DNA of 52,293 bases, taken from contig JAVEZQ010000013.1 of assembly GCA_034002905.1 (NCBI GenBank), positions 1 through 52,293 on the forward strand. Reading direction: 5' to 3'. How positions within the stretch are numbered: position 1 is the first letter of the stretch; each line of letters begins with the position of its first letter. Below the pieces are notes generated by a model. It did not search any database. It had not been told where the DNA came from and was given only the letters and a program-made list of their open reading frames with translations. This DNA comes from UBA8914 sp034002905. GTDB taxonomy: Bacteria > Pseudomonadota > Alphaproteobacteria > UBA9219. The translations under genes were made by a program, and so were the position numbers. Positions 39,053-45,994 of the stretch are shown piece after piece.

Positions 39053-39586
39053 TTAGAGTTTTAAGCGTTCAACAATTTCTTGGCAGTTAAGAAGCAAGAT
39101 GCTGGCAAAATATTGCGGCTTCATATCGGACGGGAACTGTCCCAAAAGTTTCTGCTGCAAAAATCTGTCATCAACAAATAAGAACTTTCCGTTTGTCTCA
39201 TCATCGCCCGACCAACCTTGATAAAGGATATAGCCGCCAATTTCACCAAGGTGGATATTATCCTCATCCTCAGTCACGCCGCCTTGTAGCAGCTTGCGCT
39301 TTTGAGGGCTTTTCATCCATTTGTCATATTCTTCACGGAAAGCTTTGAGGCCGCCGATGGTAAGCCCGAACTTTGACAGCTCGTTGAGATAGGCGGCGCA
39401 AAAGACTTCATCCCTCTTGTATTGACGATTGCGCCCCGTGCCCGTGTGCTTTTCGCCAATCGTGTTCAGCAAATCATAATTTGTCCAATGCTTGACCTTG
39501 CGCGTCAGCAACGCAACGGCCTGATCCTTCTTTGAAAGGCTCAGGCGTACAGCAACTTCGTTCAGGGTGTAGGTTTCATCAGTCAT
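39053..39586 (-). CDS. MerR-like winged-helix regulator
   Basis: A 177-residue protein starting MTDETYTLNEVAVRLSL if the ATG at 39586 is used; an upstream in-frame start at 39709 is possible. The N-terminal part reads as a MerR/excisionase-type winged helix (LTRKVKHWTNYDLLNTIGEK, GTGRNRQYKRDEVFCAAYL). The remainder is an acidic domain with GLTIGGLKAFREEYDKWM. As the first gene of the rep-recombinase operon it is likely to control replication or excision. No ribosome-binding site is strong for either start. Confidence 0.65.
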   Translation of the reverse strand: MTDETYTLNEVAVRLSLSKKDQAVALLTRKVKHWTNYDLLNTIGEKHTGTGRNRQYKRDEVFCAAYLNELSKFGLTIGGLKAFREEYDKWMKSPQKRKLLQGGVTEDEDNIHLGEIGGYILYQGWSGDDETNGKFLFVDDRFLQQKLLGQFPSDMKPQYFASILLLNCQEIVERLKL

Positions 39587-39822
39587 AGCGGCACCATAAG
39601 GACAGAGAATGTCCTCTGTCAATGCTTTTTGATGGTTAAAGGGAAGAATGTATCTGTGACCCCCCATGTTATAGACACGGGGGGCCTTCGTCACCACTCC
39701 ACCGCCCACCCCTCGCGCTCTCGCGCTACGGGGGCCCGTGCGGATGTCGTGGCTCCTGCGGCCAACTCATGTCCATAGCAACAGATAAAGCGTAATGGTT
39801 CTTGCAGTACCGTCGGGACAAC

Positions 39823-39889
39823 GCCTCACGTCCTCGGCGGGGATGAACCCGCCGACCTGCATAAATGCAGGCAAGGGACAGCGTGAGGC
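39823..39889 (-). ncRNA. Candidate structured RNA, three-way junction
   Basis: An eight-bp outer stem (GCCTCACG with CGTGAGGC, 39823-39830 and 39882-39889) encloses two perfect hairpins: a seven-bp CGGCGGG/CCCGCCG stem (39835-39854) and a six- to seven-bp CCTGCAT/ATGCAGG stem (39856-39871). It lies upstream of the MerR-like/rep operon, so the minus strand would be its leader, but direction is not certain. No protein frame in 39710-40010 looks real. A replication-control or antitermination RNA is possible. No known RNA family is recognised. Confidence 0.5.
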
Positions 39890-40182
39890 TACGGCAACCG
39901 AAATCCCTTGCGGATAGACCGCTATTGCCTTCGTGAAAAAGAGAAAACGTCTGGCTAAGGCTCTCAAACAGCAACCACAGCCTTCACGGCTTTAATAAAG
40001 TTGCACCAGATAATTTATGCATTTTTGGTCTTAAAGTAAGACGCTCCCGCAAAACAACTATCTAGCACGCCACACGCTTGACAACGCCATTATAGATTGT
40101 ACTATTGTCTCAACCCTCTAATCACAATCACGAAATCGGGTTTAGTCTTCGTTTCTTAAGTAAATAAGGATGGGCCAACGTT

Positions 40183-41523
40183 ATGAAAAACAGATTTATT
40201 TTGGCCTTGTTAATCGCATTGAATATTGCGCCCTTTTCTGTCTATGCTGACGGCCTTCCAAAATTATCCGCTGAACTTAAGATTTTATGGTCTGCCCCTA
40301 TAACCGCCGACCCACCTCCCGACGTCAAAGATGGCAAGTCGTACACAAAGCAGCGAGGAAGAGGACTCTTGTTGAGTGAAGGGGCGGTTTTATCTAATGG
40401 CCATCTAATTTTTCTTGGCCATCTTTTTGATCCCACTTCATATGCTTCCGTGCTTATAGAAAATGATGGGAAGCAAGGGATAGAAAAAAATACAAAAATA
40501 CAGCTTGAAGGAACGCGCCCAGAGCCCCTTTCGTTTTTGCAAAAATTAATTGGGGCCGAGAAGCCGTCGCGTGATCCCACAATAGGAACTTTAGCTACGG
40601 ATAACAAAGACACGATTTGGATAGGCGGGTTAACAAACCAGTACATGGGCTTCGCCTCAGATCCTCACTGTGAGGCCTATCTAGCCAAACTTGATAGCTC
40701 GGCCAACGTCTTGTGGGAGCGGTCCTATAAGGCGGCAAGATACCCCATCATTAAACATATAGCTCCATCGTCTAATGGGAATCTTGCAGTAGTTGGAATA
40801 GACCAGATGTCTCAATCATCGTGGATGGCCTCAATTGATTCTAACGATGGCCGCCTGATTTGGGAACGATATTTAGGGAATGGCAAAGACATCGGCATCG
40901 TTTCAACATCGAAGGATGGGTTTATTGTTGCCAGTTTTGATTCAACAGGTGAAAGGGCAGCTTATCAAGACAATGTTTCCGTTCGTAGCGTCAGCACTGA
41001 CGGACAGATTGGTACTGCATCCGTCATAAGACAGGCTATTAATAAATCGCGCGGGAGTCATTTCGGAAAAATCAAAATGTCTGCAACAGAGGATGGGGCT
41101 TATATATTATCCAATTGGGATGAAAGCAACACAACTCCCCAACAACCAGCAGAAATCGCAAAAGTTTCTGCCGATGGCAACCTGCTATGGAGTAAGAAAC
41201 TGCCAGATAGTTTTATAGAAAAAGAAAATCGTAATAAGACAACATTCTGTAGTGATCCAACCATTGCCTCACTTCCCAACGGAGATGGCTTGGTAGCTTG
41301 CGTTCTGGATAGACAAATTCATTTATACAGATTTAATCACCTTACAGGTAAGGAGGAACAAGGCCGTCTACCTCTTCCCGCTTGTCCTGATGGGAATAGC
41401 TCAGACTCCTTGTTTTTGGTTGTGCGTAAAGATGGGGCAATCTTTCTTAACGGCTCACGCGCCAGCAACAGTATTGGGGCAGGTTGCAGTTGGATAGGTC
41501 AATTGACCATTAACCATATCTAG
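40183..41523 (+). CDS. Secreted beta-propeller-like protein (cargo of module 1)
   Basis: A 446-residue protein with a clear signal peptide (MKNRFILALLIALNIAPFSV, cleavage near VYA). It carries repeated blades of the kind seen in PQQ-like/WD40-like propellers: ANVLWERSYKAARYPII (about 175), GRLIWERYLGNGKDIGIV (about 225) and GNLLWSKKLPDSF (about 335). It is lower in GC than the backbone and stands alone on the plus strand. Exported propellers often bind substrates or partners; no enzyme motif is visible. A strong terminator follows at 41613. Confidence 0.75.
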   Translation: MKNRFILALLIALNIAPFSVYADGLPKLSAELKILWSAPITADPPPDVKDGKSYTKQRGRGLLLSEGAVLSNGHLIFLGHLFDPTSYASVLIENDGKQGIEKNTKIQLEGTRPEPLSFLQKLIGAEKPSRDPTIGTLATDNKDTIWIGGLTNQYMGFASDPHCEAYLAKLDSSANVLWERSYKAARYPIIKHIAPSSNGNLAVVGIDQMSQSSWMASIDSNDGRLIWERYLGNGKDIGIVSTSKDGFIVASFDSTGERAAYQDNVSVRSVSTDGQIGTASVIRQAINKSRGSHFGKIKMSATEDGAYILSNWDESNTTPQQPAEIAKVSADGNLLWSKKLPDSFIEKENRNKTTFCSDPTIASLPNGDGLVACVLDRQIHLYRFNHLTGKEEQGRLPLPACPDGNSSDSLFLVVRKDGAIFLNGSRASNSIGAGCSWIGQLTINHI

Positions 41524-41582
41524 CCGCAAGTTTGTTGCGCCCTTTAACCCTGTGGTGCATGGCCAATAAATACTGTTACCGT

Positions 41583-41615
41583 CCAGTGCCCAGATTCATC
41601 CTGTCCGGCACGCCA
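41583..41615. repeat. tRNA-Arg 3'-end-like copy A
   Basis: A 33-bp sequence ending TCCGGCACGCCA that matches 43187-43219 at 28 of 33 positions and recalls the T-arm and acceptor end of a tRNA gene. It is followed at once by a terminator hairpin. It is likely a scar of an earlier integration or the 3' end of a lost tRNA. Confidence 0.7.
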
Positions 41616-41650
41616 ACAACAAAGCCCCCGCTTGGGGGCTTTGTTGTTGG
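41613..41650 (+). terminator. Strong intrinsic terminator after copy A
   Basis: A perfect 17-bp stem (41613-41629 with 41634-41650) closes a GCTT loop and contains five GC pairs at its tip. The T-containing right arm makes it functional on the plus strand. It ends transcription from the beta-propeller gene and overlaps the CCA of the tRNA-like copy. Confidence 0.85.
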
Positions 41651-41707
41651 TATTGTTGTGTGGTTCGAACCGAAGAAGGAGGTTCGACAAAACGCGACAT
41701 AAGGGAG

Positions 41708-41761
41708 CGTTTTGGACGCCGCAGGCCTTTAGGCCGAGGCGCCGCCCGACGGGCAAAAACG
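41708..41761. repeat. Long imperfect hairpin in the inter-module spacer
   Basis: Outer CGTTTTG/CAAAAACG arms enclose GACGCCGCAGGCC, a TTTA loop and GGCCGAGGCGCC, giving an extended stem with small interruptions. It sits between copies A and B. The 311-nt gap 41524-41834 otherwise holds only repeats and terminators; an 87-codon minus frame across it is judged non-coding. Confidence 0.55.
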
Positions 41762-41779
41762 TGCAGCAAGCGCGTTTTT

Positions 41780-41830
41780 GATCAATCTCCTCCGGCACGC
41801 CATTCACGCATGAAACTGGGCACTTCGCCC
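41780..41830. repeat. attR-like repeat with tRNA-like copy B and recombinase tail
   Basis: Positions 41780-41802 match 43197-43219 in 22 of 23 bases; positions 41797-41830 match the attL repeat 36234-36267 in 32 of 34. Read on the minus strand it encodes GEVPSFMREWRAGGD and a stop, the tail of a related serine recombinase. It is the junction between module 1 and module 2. Confidence 0.8.
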
Positions 41831-41834
41831 CAAC

Positions 41835-42050
41835 TTGATCCCGCTCTCATTTTATGGCTATACTCTGTGCAGGATACAAACTGCGATAGGACTTTCGCAG
41901 GACGATCTTGCGTATGAAGCCGAAATCAGCCGCAGCTATCTGAGCCAGATTGAAAAAGGTTCCTTCCATGTGAGCCTCAAGATTATGGGCAAGCTGGCCG
42001 AGGCATTGAACGTGGAGCCAGCAGAGTTTTTGAAAAGTAAGAAGAAATAG
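41835..42050 (+). CDS. XRE-family helix-turn-helix regulator, start uncertain
   Basis: The helix-turn-helix is clear: GLSQDDLAYEAEISRSYLSQ followed by SLKIMGKLAEALNVEPAEF. No ATG or GTG lies in frame between the upstream stop at 41811 and the HTH. The only candidate start is TTG at 41835, five nt after the recombination repeat and without a ribosome-binding site. The N-terminus may have been replaced when module 1 inserted. It probably regulated the RES gene 41 nt downstream. Confidence 0.6.
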   Translation: MIPLSFYGYTLCRIQTAIGLSQDDLAYEAEISRSYLSQIEKGSFHVSLKIMGKLAEALNVEPAEFLKSKKK

Positions 42051-42091
42051 GGATCGGGGCGTTTGGCTAAATCAATCTCGCGTGTGTAGAA

Positions 42092-43144
42092 ATGTCAGAA
42101 CATATCCTTTGCTCTAATTGCTTTTTGAATCATGGACTGCAGCTTCAAGCGGCAACTATAGGAAAAAGATTGGAGTTTAAATGTCCCAACTGTGGCACCT
42201 GCAGTGGATACAAATTAACAGAAATAGATGCATACAAACTATCGGAGATTTTTTTTGTAAAGGGATCATATCATCGTTCAGACTATGGAGGATCGCCAAC
42301 GATCCAGTGCAATCAAGCACAATATGGTGTGAATGAAATAAACCCAAAGGGCGTACTAAACCACGATATTAGGCTGCTTGAAAACAAACTAGGAATTGGT
42401 TTCTTTTTGTATGGCCCTAGAATGTGGATGATAGGGTACATATCCCCGTTAGAAGAGCTTCAGGAAGAACAAACCAGAATCAAAGTTGTTGAGCAGATAT
42501 TGGATAAGTTTCCAGTGTTATTGCTTCAAAAAGAAGATATTTTTTATCGTTTGAGGCTAAATGTAAAAAATGAAGCATCTCCAGATGAATACGACAGCCC
42601 TCCTGAACCTTTTCTTGGAAAGGGCCGTTTGGATTCTACAGATTTTCCAGTCCTATATTGCTCACAAGACATTGAAGGTTGTATTCATGAATGTCGTACC
42701 ACTTATCATGATGAAATGTACATCGCATCGCTCGCTCCTAAATCTTCTCTCAAACTTATCGATCTATCGGCACACATTGATGAGCCGTCTGTTACAGAAT
42801 TTGAAAGTTTAAATTTATCTATCCACTTCTTGTTTTATGCTGGCGATTATTCTTACGAAATCACAAGATGTATCGCAAAAGCTGCGTATGAACGGGGGTA
42901 TGATGGTCTAATATACCCTTCATATTATACGTTGGCTCGCAAAGGATTAACCGTTCCCGAAACAACTTTTGGTTTATCGAATCGGTTATATAAGCCGTCC
43001 AGTTCGGCTTCGGCTATTCCCAATATTTGTGTATTTGGCCGACCATTGGCTGAAGGGAAAGTAGATTTAGTATGCATAAACCGTATGTACTTCACAGAAA
43101 TTAAGTACGACTATCGGTTCGCTCCCTTAAAAACTGAGCTTTGA
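42092..43144 (+). CDS. RES-domain protein with N-terminal zinc ribbon
   Basis: A 350-residue protein. The N-terminus has two CxxC pairs (CSNC and CPNC) that look like a zinc ribbon (about 5-35). The C-terminal half carries a RES-like core: PVLYCSQDIEGCIHECR (about 190-205), SLKLIDLS (about 225) and YDGLIYPSYYT. RES domains in known toxins degrade NAD+ and are held by an Xre partner. The adjacent XRE frame fits, but its size and type differ from the usual antitoxin, so toxin function is only inferred. Confidence 0.7.
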   Translation: MSEHILCSNCFLNHGLQLQAATIGKRLEFKCPNCGTCSGYKLTEIDAYKLSEIFFVKGSYHRSDYGGSPTIQCNQAQYGVNEINPKGVLNHDIRLLENKLGIGFFLYGPRMWMIGYISPLEELQEEQTRIKVVEQILDKFPVLLLQKEDIFYRLRLNVKNEASPDEYDSPPEPFLGKGRLDSTDFPVLYCSQDIEGCIHECRTTYHDEMYIASLAPKSSLKLIDLSAHIDEPSVTEFESLNLSIHFLFYAGDYSYEITRCIAKAAYERGYDGLIYPSYYTLARKGLTVPETTFGLSNRLYKPSSSASAIPNICVFGRPLAEGKVDLVCINRMYFTEIKYDYRFAPLKTEL

Positions 43145-43186
43145 AGAGATAAAGCTTGTTAACTACACAATTTTAGCCCTCACTTC

Positions 43187-43219
43187 CCAGTACCCAGATC
43201 AATCCCCTCCGGCACGCCA
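43187..43219. repeat. tRNA-Arg 3'-end-like copy C
   Basis: A 33-bp copy of the tRNA-like sequence, matching copy A at 28 of 33 positions and copy B at 22 of 23 over its right part. It marks the right end of the tandem array and is followed directly by a terminator, as expected for the original downstream flank of a tRNA gene. Confidence 0.75.
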
Positions 43220-43250
43220 ATTTAAAAAGGCCTGATGGGCCTTTTTAAAT
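43220..43250. terminator. Bidirectional intrinsic terminator at the right end of the array
   Basis: A 13-bp stem (43220-43232 with 43238-43250) has an A-tract on the left arm and a T-tract on the right. It can therefore terminate the RES gene from the left and the transglutaminase-like gene from the right. Confidence 0.8.
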
Positions 43251-43289
43251 CACATCATACCGCAAACAGATTAGCCTCGGCAGGAACAA

Positions 43290-44654
43290 TCAGTGAGGTG
43301 TTTGGGACGGGGGCTGATGCGTCTGTGGGCGCATGGCGCCGCGGCTTGGGCCTTCGTCTGGCAGGGGCTCTGCCATTTCTGCGCGTGGTTGGTTTGTCGG
43401 GCTGTTGTCTATCTTTTCAAACGTTGTCGGCACGCGTGGTTCTTCTGCGCGCATATCGTGCAGGTCTTTTCCTTTGACCTGAACGGCGGAGAGGTTTAAC
43501 AGATCTTGCGAATCGCGAACATGCGCGGGGATCAGGGGCTCGGCTGCCGGCCGGGCAGGGTTATTGTCCTTTTTGTATCTTATGATCTCACCCGTGCCAA
43601 AATTACGTGCTACCGTCAGGCTCCAACCTGAGTTGTGTTGTGTATACCCATTTTCGCTCTTCTCGGGGCCAAAGAATTGATCGGCAGGGATTAGCTTTTG
43701 CGCCCATGCTTTGTCTTCTTGGCTGGGGCTCGGTCCTGCCGTTTGATCGTTGTTGAAGCGCTTGTCTTTATCGATTGCATTATTGTTCAGGATAAAAACG
43801 CCTTCAGGCAGCCTGACGGCGGCGACGCTGTGCAAGCTGTCTTTGCCTGCATTTTCTTTTACTACCCCCATGCTAAAGAGATCTTTCTGGGGAAAGCCAG
43901 CCGCTTTAAGAATTTCTAATTTGAATGTTGACTGGTCAACGCAGACGCCATCACCTTCTTTTAGAATCTGGTGTGATGGTTGAACCCATGAGTCGTCGGG
44001 AAACTCGTTCATTTCCTTGATTTTATCATCATCATATATAAGCGCCGTGTTTCCAAAGTAGTTTGCGGCGAGAGCCTTTGCTTGTGGCGTCTCAAGGCCT
44101 TTGATCTTCTCGACAACATCATGGGTTGAATTGATGCGCCGTTGTTCATATGACATTTCGCTGCGCGGCATATCGGGTTTATAGTTTTCTTTCAAATAGT
44201 CTGCGAAAGGCATTTTGTCTGCGTGTTCCTCAAAATTGATATACTGCGTCTGGCCGGCTCTCAGCTCGCGCACGCCGTGGACAAAGTCTACGGTTGGGGC
44301 GGGTCCTATGATGCTCAACGGGTTTGTGATGGACAGGCGTGTGTATCCGGGGATGTCCGGAAAGGATTCTGGGTCCTTGGCGTAATTAAGAGAACGCGAA
44401 TCTGACGCGTAAAGCTGGTTAAACGCAATTTCGCGGTTTGGTTTTATGTCTTCTCGGGCGTATCGCTCGCCGAAAGCGTTATAACCACAAAGGTATTGCG
44501 CCTCTATATTGTATTGGGTTGGGGCGCGATCGACGCTATACCGACACCAATTTTCGGTTGTTTTGTTGAACGCGTCGAACAATGCCTCTTTGCTCGGATC
44601 CGCAGAAGATCCGGTGTTGTTTTGTGGAAGGCCGTTTTTCCAAACAGAAAACAT
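43290..44654 (-). CDS. Transglutaminase-like cysteine protein (BTLCP-type)
   Basis: A 454-residue protein whose middle matches the bacterial transglutaminase-like cysteine proteinase fold. The catalytic cysteine is in GVCVDQSTF (Cys238) and the histidine in LHSVAAV (His275). The third residue position is taken by Asn290-Asn292 in ILNNNAID rather than the usual Asp. The C-terminal 100 residues are proline-rich and disordered. There is no signal peptide or membrane segment. The substrate is unknown; secretion by a specialised system is possible but not shown. It borders the island. Confidence 0.75.
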   Translation of the reverse strand: MFSVWKNGLPQNNTGSSADPSKEALFDAFNKTTENWCRYSVDRAPTQYNIEAQYLCGYNAFGERYAREDIKPNREIAFNQLYASDSRSLNYAKDPESFPDIPGYTRLSITNPLSIIGPAPTVDFVHGVRELRAGQTQYINFEEHADKMPFADYLKENYKPDMPRSEMSYEQRRINSTHDVVEKIKGLETPQAKALAANYFGNTALIYDDDKIKEMNEFPDDSWVQPSHQILKEGDGVCVDQSTFKLEILKAAGFPQKDLFSMGVVKENAGKDSLHSVAAVRLPEGVFILNNNAIDKDKRFNNDQTAGPSPSQEDKAWAQKLIPADQFFGPEKSENGYTQHNSGWSLTVARNFGTGEIIRYKKDNNPARPAAEPLIPAHVRDSQDLLNLSAVQVKGKDLHDMRAEEPRVPTTFEKIDNSPTNQPRAEMAEPLPDEGPSRGAMRPQTHQPPSQTPH

Positions 44655-44882
44655 ACATAAACCAATGAGTTTTTTTCGAGATAATACCTTCGTATTATCG
44701 CAAATTATGCTGAAAATTCCGTAAATTTTGAGTCAGAGAGGATAATGACTATGTGTTGGTATTTCAAAGGGAAGAAGTTTCGTTCTTAAAAATGTCTTAA
44801 TGGTTTCCTTGCCCAAGAGATAGTTTTTTCGTCAGTCATCTTGATCCATAGAAAAACTGGTTGAGATGCGGCATCTGGGTGC

Positions 44883-45701
44883 CTAGATCTGCTCCACCAG
44901 CTTTAACGTCAAGCATTTGGCTGTTCCTCCGGCCTTAAGAAACTCTGTCAGGGGCGTGAGGATGGCTTTAAACCCCGCTTGAGCGAGTCGGCGGCACAAA
45001 TCCGGTGAAGCGTGGTTCATAATCACATGCCCATCAAGCTCGACCGCGTTACATGAAAAATTGGCGGCATCCTGATCATTCACAGGGATATGCTTGTCCT
45101 CAGGAATCATCTCTTTGAGCAGTTCAAGACTCTCGGACGCAAAGGCGGCAGGATAATACATCAGATAGCCACCGGACAGAGGACAAAGCGCCGTATCCAG
45201 ATGATAAAACCGTGGATCGACCAATTTGAGCGGGATCACCCGCCGTCCATAAACCTTTTCAAGAAGCGGCGGAGCCGCAACATCAGAACGAAACCCCGAA
45301 CCGATCCATAGTATGGGCAAGGCGCGATCCCACAAAGCATCGCCCGCCCCTTCAAAAGGAACCTCCATCGGCCATTCAACACACGCAAAGCCCTGTGTCG
45401 CGAACCAGCCTTTGAAGTGCGGCTCTTCTCCCTGCCGTTCAACATTGCGAAAGCGACTCACGACGACGGTGTCACCCAAAACCAACCCTGCATTTGCCGT
45501 AAAGACCATGTCCGGCAATTTGGGTTGAGGTGGAATGAGCGCAACATCTGCAAACTGCTCAACGATTGTTTTGAGACCCTGCCATTGCTTGAGCGCAAGC
45601 GAAGCATCCGTCTGTCCACAATTACCCGCCATCCACGGGTTAATCACATAATCCACGCCGTAATGATCCGGCGCGCACATCATGATTTTTTGTCTGGTCA
45701 T
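44883..45701 (-). CDS. Amidinotransferase-superfamily enzyme (dimethylargininase-like)
   Basis: A 272-residue beta/alpha-propeller enzyme acting on guanidino compounds. FTANAGLV (about 68), FEGAGDAL (about 115), the His motif RFYHLDTALCPL (about 165) and the catalytic Cys in GGTAKCLTL near the C-terminus (about 264) are all present. The closest functional guess is a dimethylarginine dimethylaminohydrolase or arginine-deiminase-like hydrolase; the exact substrate cannot be fixed. It stands alone between gaps of about 230 and 290 nt. Confidence 0.85.
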   Translation of the reverse strand: MTRQKIMMCAPDHYGVDYVINPWMAGNCGQTDASLALKQWQGLKTIVEQFADVALIPPQPKLPDMVFTANAGLVLGDTVVVSRFRNVERQGEEPHFKGWFATQGFACVEWPMEVPFEGAGDALWDRALPILWIGSGFRSDVAAPPLLEKVYGRRVIPLKLVDPRFYHLDTALCPLSGGYLMYYPAAFASESLELLKEMIPEDKHIPVNDQDAANFSCNAVELDGHVIMNHASPDLCRRLAQAGFKAILTPLTEFLKAGGTAKCLTLKLVEQI

Positions 45702-45940
45702 TTATCTGCCTAACCTTCTTGCCTTAATCTGATGGCTAAGGCCTATCATTCTGCTTTCCAGAATAAAAGAGGATAAATGGTTTCATAAAGGGAACCATAA
45801 CGACTCAGAAACTTGTCTTGGTTTCAGCGCGTTTCGGGTTAGCCTTCACGATAGCATCCAACATCGATGATATAGCTATCGCCATTAGAGCCTTTTGCCA
45901 TGGGCTTCAAGGGGGAACGCATCAGCGAAACAAAGCAACA

Positions 45941-45966
45941 AAAACCCCCAGAAATCTGGAGTTTTT
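45941..45966 (-). terminator. Probable terminator downstream of tolC
   Basis: A short imperfect stem around CCAGAAATCTGG, flanked by A- and T-tracts, lies just past the tolC stop on the minus strand. The remaining 45702-45940 stretch holds no convincing gene. Confidence 0.5.
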
Positions 45967-45994
45967 CTGGGCCACAGCCCCCCTTATTCTGCAT

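Larger units (their letters stand above)
36234..41796. mobile_element. tRNA-Arg integrated element, module 1 (replicative, serine-recombinase type)
   Basis: Bounded by a 34-bp direct repeat (36234-36267 and 41797-41830, 32 matches) whose left copy starts in the tRNA 3' end. It carries an operon reading toward the tRNA (MerR-like regulator, Rep, small ORF, serine recombinase), a structured non-coding segment and a secreted cargo gene. No relaxase, coupling protein or transposase is present, so self-transfer is not evident. The Rep protein suggests an autonomously replicating circular form after excision. An alternative right boundary at the tRNA-like copy 41583-41615 is possible. Confidence 0.8.
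41797..43219. mobile_element. tRNA-Arg integrated element, module 2 (reduced)
   Basis: This 1.4-kb segment is bounded by copy B and copy C (43197-43219) of the same tRNA-like sequence. It keeps only a recombinase tail of 11 codons at its left end, an XRE regulator frame and a RES-domain gene. It looks like the leftover of an older element in the same site, which has lost rep and integrase. The AT-rich composition of the RES gene fits foreign origin. Confidence 0.65.

Noticed and set aside
39726..39974. Two overlapping minus-strand frames of 66-82 codons
   Set aside because: Both cross the structured hairpin region, and their residue order simply follows the palindromes; better explained as structured RNA.
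41544..41807. An 87-codon minus-strand frame between the cargo gene and module 2
   Set aside because: It spans a terminator stem, a long hairpin and the att repeat, so its coding is implausible although a similar-looking translation may be annotated in other genomes.
41835..43144. A textbook RES-Xre toxin-antitoxin pair
   Set aside because: The XRE frame is a short plain HTH with no secure start, and the RES protein has an extra zinc ribbon, so the pair was described but not named as a proven toxin system.
45702..45994. A plus-strand frame at 45818-46051 starting MVSARFGLAFTIASN
   Set aside because: It crosses the terminator and enters tolC antisense; the first part shows no family resemblance or ribosome-binding site.
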